Positions 1-5,240 of a stretch of DNA of 9,792 nucleotides are shown in pieces. How positions within the stretch are numbered: the stretch's first letter is position 1; every line of letters begins with the position of its first letter. Location of the stretch: NCBI GenBank assembly GCA_902465755.1, contig CABQOK010000034.1, forward strand, positions 1 to 9,792, in the 5' to 3' direction. A model generated the notes under the pieces. It ran no database searches. It was not told the origin of the DNA and worked only from the letters and a program-made list of their open reading frames with translations. A program made the position numbers and the translations under genes. Source of the DNA: an uncultured Anaerococcus sp. GTDB lineage: Bacteria; Bacillota; Clostridia; Tissierellales; Peptoniphilaceae.

Positions 1-52
1 TTCGACCTCATGTTCCCAAAACACGCGCGCTACCAAGCTGCGCCACACCCCG
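1..52 (-). tRNA. tRNA-Pro (anticodon UGG), 3' part cut by window edge
   Basis: Read on the minus strand from 52 to 1, this is the 5' two thirds of a proline tRNA. It begins CGGGGTGTGG, followed by a D-arm (GCGCAGCTTGGTAGCGC) and an anticodon arm with a 5-bp stem CGTGT/ACATG that includes one G-T pair. The seven-base loop TTTGGGA puts TGG at positions 34-36, which reads proline codons. The sequence runs into the variable region and the start of the T arm, and the 3' end lies beyond the window. The C at position 1 and the extended D-loop are typical of bacterial tRNA-Pro. It has a canonical promoter immediately upstream. Other tRNA genes may follow it outside the window. Confidence 0.93.
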
Positions 53-70
53 TCATCAACTGACTATTAT

Positions 71-99
71 AGTATACGACATATATTTTCTTTTGTCAA
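71..99 (-). promoter_or_regulatory. Sigma-A promoter of tRNA-Pro
   Basis: On the minus strand there is a perfect -35 TTGACA (99-94) and a -10 TATACT (76-71) separated by 17 nt, which puts the transcription start about 12 nt before the tRNA 5' end. A second hexamer TATAAT (71-66) is 22 nt from the -35 and is therefore less likely to be the one used. A strong consensus promoter with a very short leader is usual for stable RNA genes. Confidence 0.8.
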
Positions 100-158
100 A
101 TCTTTTCTACGAAATTTTAAATATTATCTAAAATTCCTTCCTCTCCTCTAAGAGAATC

Positions 159-167
159 TGTTATAAT
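159..167 (+). promoter_or_regulatory. Extended -10 promoter of the barnase operon
   Basis: TGTTATAAT is a perfect extended -10 element (TG-n-TATAAT) 22 nt before the barnase start codon. No good -35 lies 16-18 nt upstream; the region 136-146 is pyrimidine-rich. Extended -10 promoters can work without a -35. A semi-palindrome CTCTAAGAG (146-154) lies directly upstream of the -10, where an operator could sit. The implied leader is only about 15 nt. Confidence 0.65.
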
Positions 168-188
168 GATACCATAAGGAGATGAAAA

Positions 189-662
189 ATGAAAGTCAAA
201 AAGTATTTTTCTTATCTTTTAATCATCCTAGCCTTGATTTTTACATCTTGTAGGCTCACGAATGATAAGGATGTTAAGATAAGTGATGAGTTAATAGAAG
301 AAAATATAGGAGAAGAAGGAAAGACTTTAGATGAGGATGGGTCCTATTATAGCTTAGAGGATGTTTCATCATATCTTGTAGAATTTAGCCATCTTCCTCC
401 AAACTATATCACTAAGAAGGAGGCAATGGATTTAGGTTGGTCTCCCAAGGATGGTAATTTGTGGGAGGTTACGGACAAAGCTGTGATCGGTGGGGATTAT
501 TTTGGAAACTTCGAAGGAAATCTCCCAGAAGGCAATTATAAGGAAGCTGACGTTAACTACAAGGGTGGAAGACGAGGAGCTGAGAGAATAATTTTCGATG
601 AAGATACCAATATCTACTACACCAAGGACCATTACGAGACATTTGAAAGGATAAATCCATGA
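189..662 (+). CDS. Barnase-type guanyl-preferring ribonuclease with lipoprotein signal
   Basis: This is an extracellular ribonuclease of the barnase (N1/T1) family, which cleaves RNA by transesterification, usually after guanosine. Residues 1-20 form a signal sequence (KVKK, then a hydrophobic run) ending in FTS-C21, a plausible lipobox, so the mature enzyme may be lipid-anchored on the outer membrane face. An acidic linker (22-52) follows. The catalytic domain (about 53-157) aligns with barnase: K76 (barnase K27), E119 (E73, general base), R129 (R83), R133 (R87) and H148 (H102, general acid) are all kept, so it should be active. Barnase R59, which contacts guanine and barstar, is F108 here; aromatic residues at this site occur in other clostridial homologues as far as I recall. 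TAAGGAGATG precedes the ATG at good spacing. The stop overlaps the barstar ATG (ATGA). Family assignment is very secure; lipid anchoring is inferred. Confidence 0.93.
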   Translation: MKVKKYFSYLLIILALIFTSCRLTNDKDVKISDELIEENIGEEGKTLDEDGSYYSLEDVSSYLVEFSHLPPNYITKKEAMDLGWSPKDGNLWEVTDKAVIGGDYFGNFEGNLPEGNYKEADVNYKGGRRGAERIIFDEDTNIYYTKDHYETFERINP

Positions 663-913
663 TTAATATTGATGCGAATTTGTTTACTAGCAAGGAAAGA
701 TTTTACGAGATTTTAAATGAAAATTTCGATTTTGATTATAAGGTAGAAAACCTAGATGCCCTTTTCGACCAGCTTATTTACGTCGACGCTTCTTTTAGGA
801 TAATCAATTACAAGAAGATTTTCACAAATCTGGGCGACTATGGGGATAAGTTAATGCGTGTTTTCCTTGATGGGGTTAAGATGTACGATTTGGATATAGA
901 TTTTATTAGTTGA
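659..913 (+). CDS. Barstar-family ribonuclease inhibitor
   Basis: This 84-aa acidic cytoplasmic protein should bind and block the RNase encoded just upstream, protecting the producer from uncleaved or mislocalised enzyme. It matches barstar (about 90 aa) through the whole length. The hallmark helix ENLDALFDQL (30-39) supplies D33 and D37, equivalent to barstar D35 and D39 that plug the barnase active site, and Y27 corresponds to Y29. Barstar E76, which salt-bridges barnase R59, is aligned with D71, while its partner in this RNase is Phe, so the interface differs from the textbook pair. The protein ends in IDFIS, like the ITIILS of barstar. The start codon overlaps the RNase stop as ATGA, which favours translational coupling. 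Confidence 0.92.
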   Translation: MINIDANLFTSKERFYEILNENFDFDYKVENLDALFDQLIYVDASFRIINYKKIFTNLGDYGDKLMRVFLDGVKMYDLDIDFIS

Positions 914-919
914 GGGCTT

Positions 920-1270
920 ATGACTTATAGGACAAAACAAGAAGAAATCAGAGATTTTATTGCCTTAGAGATTATTTCTGGCAAACTTAAAGATGGCGAA
1001 AAGCTTTATGCTAAGAAGTTTTTTACAAACAAGTTTAAGGTAAATCCAAGCTACGTAGACCTTGCAATATCTAGCATGATTAGGGCGGGTTTCGTCTTTG
1101 AAGCTATTGATTATTATTATATTATTGCAAATGATGATATTATAAGAAGGCTTAAGGATGAGTTTTCCAATAGATTTATCAATGAATTCTTGGATAATAT
1201 GAATTCTCTTGGCCTTGATTATGATAAGGCCCTAAGGCTTTTAGAAATGAGGGGAATGGCCAATGGATAA
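920..1270 (+). CDS. Short GntR-family (YtrA-like) transcriptional regulator
   Basis: This 116-aa protein is a winged-helix DNA-binding repressor of the GntR superfamily. Residues 4-70 follow the family pattern: an initial helix with IRDFIALEIISGKLKDGEKL, then a recognition helix region with VNPSYVDLAISSMIRAGF, then a wing ending in YYYII. The remaining 75-112 form one or two helices, probably for dimerisation, with no room for a FadR- or HutC-type effector domain. That architecture is typical of the YtrA subfamily, which usually controls the ABC transporter encoded next to it; here the ATPase gene overlaps it by 8 nt. It begins 6 nt after the barstar stop with GAGGG close to the ATG. It probably autoregulates the whole unit, including the RNase pair, but no operator is proven. 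Confidence 0.85.
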   Translation: MTYRTKQEEIRDFIALEIISGKLKDGEKLYAKKFFTNKFKVNPSYVDLAISSMIRAGFVFEAIDYYYIIANDDIIRRLKDEFSNRFINEFLDNMNSLGLDYDKALRLLEMRGMANG

Positions 1271-1964
1271 GATTATTACAATTGATAATTTGACAAAAAA
1301 ATACAAGGATACTCTCGCTATTGATGATTTAAGTCTAGAAATTGAAAAGGGCAAGGTCGTTGGTCTCTTGGGTCCTAATGGATCTGGTAAATCGACTCTC
1401 ATCAAGCTTATAGTAGGTCTTTTGAGAAAGGATTCTGGTAGGATTTCAATCGATGGGAAAAGTCCTGGTATCGAGACTAAGTCTATGATCTCCTATTTGC
1501 CAGATTCATATTATCTTTATCAGAAGCTTACTGTAAAAGATACTATTGATATGTACGGAGATTTCTACAAGGATTTTGACAAGAGGCAAAGTGATAAGCT
1601 CCTTGATTATCTGAGCATTCCTCGTGATAAGATGACCAAGGACCTGTCCAAGGGTCTTAGGGAAAGGCTACTTATTAGCCTTAATTTGTCGAGGAACGCC
1701 GATATTTTCATAATGGATGAGCCAGTAGATGGGGTAGACCCAGTTGCCAAACAGGCAGTAATCGATATGATTATAGAAAAGATGGCGAAAGATAAGACTT
1801 TTATTATAACGACCCACCAGATAGGCGATTTGGAAAATCTCTTCGAGGATGTCATCTTTCTAGATAAGGGCAAGGTCCTTATGCACAAGGATGCGATTGC
1901 GATTAGAGAAGAAAACATGATGGAAATTTCTGATTATTACAAGGAAGTGTATGGCTTATTATGA
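1263..1964 (+). CDS. ABC transporter ATP-binding protein (YtrB/ABC-2 type)
   Basis: This 233-aa nucleotide-binding subunit should pair with the permease encoded next. It has Walker A GPNGSGKST (37-45), Walker B with IFIMDEP (148-154), a D-loop (DGVDP, 156-160) and the H-loop histidine H185 (IITTHQ). The signature motif is LSKGL (128-132) instead of LSGGQ, and the Q-loop position reads YLPD (78-81) without glutamine. Both deviations are familiar in ABC-2-type exporters and in the transporters that accompany YtrA-like repressors. The ATG at 1263 lies 8 nt after a GAGGGG site and overlaps the end of the regulator gene. The substrate cannot be read from the sequence; envelope-active peptides or membrane components are usual for this group. 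Confidence 0.93.
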   Translation: MDKIITIDNLTKKYKDTLAIDDLSLEIEKGKVVGLLGPNGSGKSTLIKLIVGLLRKDSGRISIDGKSPGIETKSMISYLPDSYYLYQKLTVKDTIDMYGDFYKDFDKRQSDKLLDYLSIPRDKMTKDLSKGLRERLLISLNLSRNADIFIMDEPVDGVDPVAKQAVIDMIIEKMAKDKTFIITTHQIGDLENLFEDVIFLDKGKVLMHKDAIAIREENMMEISDYYKEVYGLL

Positions 1965-2695
1965 GAAACTTTATCAAATACGATTTAAAAACTAACAAGA
2001 CTTATATTTTTACTATCTTGTTGATCCAACTTGTAATCATGCTTTCGATAATCCTTGTCAAATCCCTTGGAGGCCTAAGCTATTTTTTGAGAAATAGGCT
2101 TATAACAGATATATTATTTATATCAAGTATAATATTTTTTGTAGGAGTGAATTTGATTTTTGTGATCAACTTCCTTTACAAGGATTATTTCACGCAAAGA
2201 GCGAGGCTTACCTTTAGTCTGCCGATCACAACAAGGACCTTCCTTTTGGCAAAGCTTTGTTCTATAGTAGCTTTTTATCTAATAAGTGGGCTTATTTTTA
2301 CTATTAGCCTCTATCTTTTAGGCTACAATATAGGAGGAGATTTCATATACTATATGGTCTTTGGTCTATTAGTAGATATCTTGCTAGGTCAAGTTTTGAA
2401 CTTGAATATGGCAAGGACTCGTTTTTTGGGGAAGGTATCTTGGATTTTTATGATTATTAACTTAACTTTGATAATCATACCTGCCATAATCATAACCCAG
2501 TTTTCCGCTCTTGTGCTCGTAAATGGAACGCTTGTAAGATATCCTGGCATGGGGCTTGCCTTTATCTTTCCCTTTGCTATTGGAGAGGGAGGCCTTTACA
2601 AGATAATCCCTCCCCTAGTTTATTATGTCCTAGTGAATATAATATTGTTTTTTGTAAACAAAAGATACATCGACCAGAAGCTAGATTTATCATAG
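1961..2695 (+). CDS. ABC-2-type transporter permease
   Basis: This 244-aa integral membrane protein is very probably the transmembrane partner of the preceding ATPase; the two genes overlap by ATGA. About six hydrophobic segments can be seen, near residues 13-33, 50-72, 97-121, 127-147, 160-186 and 215-233, with a basic N-terminus and a charged C-terminal tail. Between segments 2 and 3 is a cytoplasmic stretch RARLTFSLPITTRTFLLAKL (80-99). It resembles the coupling region with 'SLP-x-T/S' found in many Firmicutes ABC-2 permeases that work with YtrB-like ATPases. There is no large extracellular domain. The gene ends at a TAG that is embedded in the ribosome binding site of the Sir2 gene. Confidence 0.85.
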   Translation: MRNFIKYDLKTNKTYIFTILLIQLVIMLSIILVKSLGGLSYFLRNRLITDILFISSIIFFVGVNLIFVINFLYKDYFTQRARLTFSLPITTRTFLLAKLCSIVAFYLISGLIFTISLYLLGYNIGGDFIYYMVFGLLVDILLGQVLNLNMARTRFLGKVSWIFMIINLTLIIIPAIIITQFSALVLVNGTLVRYPGMGLAFIFPFAIGEGGLYKIIPPLVYYVLVNIILFFVNKRYIDQKLDLS

Positions 2696-2704
2696 GAGGA
2701 TCTT

Positions 2705-3448
2705 ATGGAAGAAATTAATAAAGTTAAAGAATTAATCAAAGATTCTAATAATATAGTGTTTTTTGGAGGAGCTGGAGTGTCGACAGCATCCGGTGTGCCT
2801 GACTTTAGATCAGCTACAGGCCTTTACAATAGGGAAAATGACTCCAAGTATTCACCTGAATATATGCTAAGCCATGAGTTTTTCGTAGACCATCCAGATG
2901 AGTTTATGACTTATTGTAAAAACAATCTCATGCTTGAAGGTATAAAGCCAAACAAGGCCCACCTTGCTCTTGCAAAGCTTGAGAAAATGGGTAAGCTTAA
3001 GGGAGTTATCACCCAAAATATAGATAGCCTTCACCAAGAAGCTGGAAGCAAAAATGTAATCGAACTTCACGGCAATCTCCGTGACTATTACTGCACCAAG
3101 TGCGGCAAAAGCTTCGACCTCGATTATGTAAAAAGCTTTGATGATGTGGCAACTTGTGATGCTTGCGGTGGGATTGTTCGCCCTGACATTGTCCTTTACG
3201 GCGAGGGACTTGACCAAAACAATATTAGCTATGCAGTAAATCTTATAGCAAATGCCGATATCCTAATAGTGGGAGGAACTTCCCTAGTAGTCTATCCTGC
3301 GGCAGGATTATTGGATTTCTATAATGGCAAGAAGCTTGTTTTGATCAACAAGGACCCAACCAGTAGGGATGCTAGGGCCGATTATGTGATAAAAGGAGAC
3401 ATATCCAAGATTATGGATGAGTTAGTTGAGGATTTAGATGAAAAATAG
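2705..3448 (+). CDS. cobB: Sir2-family NAD-dependent protein deacylase (sirtuin)
   Basis: This cytoplasmic enzyme removes acetyl (or longer acyl) groups from lysines using NAD+, giving nicotinamide and O-acyl-ADP-ribose. It has the full set of sirtuin motifs: GAGVSTASGVPDFRS (22-36) for NAD, TQNID (103-107), the catalytic histidine H122 in ELHGNL, a zinc ribbon of four cysteines (C130, C133, C151, C154), GGTSLVVYP (190-198) and the adenine-binding INKDPT. At 247 aa it has the usual bacterial length. The residues that mark SIRT5-like desuccinylases (Tyr/Arg after the first motif) are not evident, so deacetylation is the more likely activity. A strong TAGGAGGAT site overlapping the permease stop precedes ATG 2705. 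Co-transcription with the RNase/ABC genes is implied by spacing. Confidence 0.95.
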   Translation: MEEINKVKELIKDSNNIVFFGGAGVSTASGVPDFRSATGLYNRENDSKYSPEYMLSHEFFVDHPDEFMTYCKNNLMLEGIKPNKAHLALAKLEKMGKLKGVITQNIDSLHQEAGSKNVIELHGNLRDYYCTKCGKSFDLDYVKSFDDVATCDACGGIVRPDIVLYGEGLDQNNISYAVNLIANADILIVGGTSLVVYPAAGLLDFYNGKKLVLINKDPTSRDARADYVIKGDISKIMDELVEDLDEK

Positions 3449-3809
3449 AGTAGGAATTGATGAATACGGCATATTTTTGATTTGGGCAGGGATAATCCTA
3501 AGCGTAATATCCTATTTTGTAAACTCTTCCGTCCTAAGCGGACTTTCTATGCTATTAGTAGCCTACGCTCTTTTTAGAGTTTTATCTACTAATAAGTATA
3601 AGAGGGTAGCGGAGAATAGGAAATTTAGGGAAAAATTCATTGATCCAATCAAAAGCGAAGTAAAGACACAGAAGAAAAATAAGAAGGACAAGGACTTTAA
3701 GTATATCAAGTGCCCATCTTGCAAGCAGGAGCTTAGGATTCCCAAGCACAAGGGTAAGATTAAGGTCAAATGTCCGAAATGTAAACACAAATTTGATGCT
3801 AGAAGTTAA
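3438..3809 (+). CDS. Small membrane protein with C-terminal zinc ribbon
   Basis: This 123-aa protein is of unknown function. After a short charged N-terminus come two hydrophobic helices (about 12-28 and 32-49) joined by a tight turn, then a strongly basic region (51-90). It ends in a zinc ribbon with two CxxC knuckles, C92-PS-C95 and C112-PK-C115, the second in the typical KVKCPKCKHKF form. Membrane-anchored zinc ribbons of this size are common in Firmicutes and usually unnamed; the ribbon and Lys-rich tail should face the cytoplasm. It overlaps the Sir2 gene by 11 nt with GAGG 6 nt before its ATG, so it is the last gene of the operon. The terminator stem begins inside its final codons. The architecture is clear; no function is claimed. 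Confidence 0.85.
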   Translation: MKNRVGIDEYGIFLIWAGIILSVISYFVNSSVLSGLSMLLVAYALFRVLSTNKYKRVAENRKFREKFIDPIKSEVKTQKKNKKDKDFKYIKCPSCKQELRIPKHKGKIKVKCPKCKHKFDARS

Positions 3810-3826
3810 TTTTAGCATCTTTTTTT
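3795..3826 (+). terminator. Intrinsic terminator of the barnase-to-zinc-ribbon operon
   Basis: A perfect 7-bp stem GATGCTA (3795-3801) / TAGCATC (3813-3819) with an 11-nt loop is followed by seven T residues (3820-3826). The stop codon TAA (3807-3809) lies in the loop, so the left arm is coding sequence. Confidence 0.85.
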
Positions 3827-4047
3827 AGACTTTATAGATAAACTTGATATCGTTTTACAAAAAATCGAGAAATACTAGTAAAAATGACAAATTATTGGAG
3901 AACTTTCGTTTGTCTAAAAAATATAAAAAATTTTATTTACTATTTTCCTTTACTAGAAAAACCTTGAAAGTAAGGCGAAATTCTTTATTAGGCTGTATTG
4001 TAATGGATATTTAATTATTGTATAATTCAAACGAAAGGGGAATAAAT
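3827..4047. other. AT-rich intergenic region with two inverted repeats
   Basis: No credible ORF or RNA gene is visible here. The region holds the promoter of the CofE-like gene at its right end. Two spaced inverted repeats are present: CTTTCGTTTG (3903-3912) with CAAACGAAAG (4028-4037), 10 of 10 matching, and CTAGTAAA (3875-3882) with TTTACTAG (3949-3956), 8 of 8. The right arm of the first spans the expected transcription start and part of the ribosome binding site. Confidence 0.5.
3998..4026 (+). promoter_or_regulatory. Sigma-A promoter of the CofE-like/YitT unit
   Basis: A -35 TTGTAA (3998-4003), a 17-nt spacer and a perfect -10 TATAAT (4021-4026) lie 21 nt before the start codon at 4048. 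The predicted transcript begins near 4033, leaving a leader of about 15 nt that is almost entirely the ribosome binding site GAAAGGGGA. Confidence 0.75.
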
Positions 4048-5229
4048 ATGGAAAGAATAATTGGAACAGTATCAATGGGACTTAGAGCCCCAATAATCAA
4101 AGAAGGCGATGATCTAGTAACTACAGTTTTCGATGTAGTAAAAAAGGCAAGTGATAAGAAAGATATCACTCTTCGTGATAAGGATGTGGTTTGCATCACA
4201 GAATCTCTCGTTGCTCGTGCTCAAGGAAACTACGTAACAATAGAGGAAATCGCAGAAGATGTTAACAAGAAGTTCGACGGAGATGAGCTAGCAATCCTAT
4301 TTCCAATTCTAAGCAGAAATAGATTCTCAATTCTCTTGAAGGCCTTTGCCCTAACAGGCAAGAAACTTCACATCTGCCTATCCTACCCACAAGATGAAGT
4401 AGGAAACTGGCTAATAGATGAGATGGACCTCTTTAACTCAGACGTAAACCCTTACCAAGACGTGCTCGATATGGATGAGTACAAGAAGCTTGCAGGAGAT
4501 TACAAACATGAGTTTACTGGTATCTCTTACCCAGACTTCTACAAGGAAATTGCACCAAACTCAGAAATTCATTTTCTAAACAATCCTGTAGATGTCCTAA
4601 AATTTACAGATCAAGTCCTAGTATCTTCAATTCACACAAGAAATCTTGTCAAAAGACAACTTGAAGAAAATGGAGCCAAAAAAGTACTAAAACTTGACGA
4701 AATCATGACTGAATCAATCGACGGTTCTGGCTTTAACGAAGAATATGGACTTTTAGGATCTAACCTATCTACAGAAGATAAGGTGAAACTTTTCCCAAGA
4801 GACGGACAAAGCTTCGTAGATAGCTTACAAAAAAGACTAGTAGATGAATTTGGTAAACAAATTGAGGTTATGATCTACGGTGACGGAGCCTTCAAAGACC
4901 CAGTAGGAAAAATCTGGGAGCTTGCTGATCCAGTTGTTTCCCCAGCATTCACAGATGGCCTAGTAGGTACACCTAACGAAATCAAAATCAAATATATAGC
5001 CGACACAGAACTAAAAGATATTTCTGGCGAAGAAAGAGATAAGGCTATTAGAGAAAAAATCACCCACAAGGCTGATAAGTTGATTGGAAAAAACGAAACA
5101 CTCGGTACAACTCCAAGACAAATCACCGATCTTCTAGGATCTCTCTGCGACCTAACAAGTGGTTCAGGAGATAAGGGAACTCCAATCGTCCTAATTCAAG
5201 GATATTTCGACAACTATTCAGATAATTAA
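4048..5229 (+). CDS. CofE-like protein (coenzyme F420-0:L-glutamate ligase family)
   Basis: This 393-aa protein resembles the F420-0:glutamate ligase family. The N-terminal part has LRDKDVVCITESLVARAQGN (42-61), matching the family pattern 'dgDvvvvt-K-vs-aEGr'. A C-terminal part has MIYGDGAFKDPVG (275-287), at the place of the metal/nucleotide-binding segment of CofE, and DLLGSLCDLT...GTPIVLIQGY (361-386), matching the family's C-terminal helix and strand. It is much longer than archaeal CofE (about 250 aa), with extra sequence around residues 110-250. CofE adds glutamates by a gamma-linkage to F420-0 using GTP, but F420 is not expected in this kind of organism and no other F420 gene is nearby, so the real substrate is unknown. 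ATG 4048 is chosen because AAAGGGGA lies 6 nt before it; an upstream TTG (4018) would overlap the promoter -10. It is followed 11 nt later by the YitT gene. Confidence 0.65.
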   Translation: MERIIGTVSMGLRAPIIKEGDDLVTTVFDVVKKASDKKDITLRDKDVVCITESLVARAQGNYVTIEEIAEDVNKKFDGDELAILFPILSRNRFSILLKAFALTGKKLHICLSYPQDEVGNWLIDEMDLFNSDVNPYQDVLDMDEYKKLAGDYKHEFTGISYPDFYKEIAPNSEIHFLNNPVDVLKFTDQVLVSSIHTRNLVKRQLEENGAKKVLKLDEIMTESIDGSGFNEEYGLLGSNLSTEDKVKLFPRDGQSFVDSLQKRLVDEFGKQIEVMIYGDGAFKDPVGKIWELADPVVSPAFTDGLVGTPNEIKIKYIADTELKDISGEERDKAIREKITHKADKLIGKNETLGTTPRQITDLLGSLCDLTSGSGDKGTPIVLIQGYFDNYSDN

Positions 5230-5240
5230 AGGAGATAAAA

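Noticed and set aside
4018..4047. Upstream in-frame TTG start for the CofE-like protein.
   Set aside because: The TTG overlaps the perfect -10 hexamer, so it would not be transcribed, and the ATG at 4048 has a good ribosome binding site.
3827..4047. Small RNA or riboswitch in the largest intergenic gap.
   Set aside because: No strong stem-loop plus T tract or known aptamer consensus is visible, and the downstream leader is only about 15 nt.
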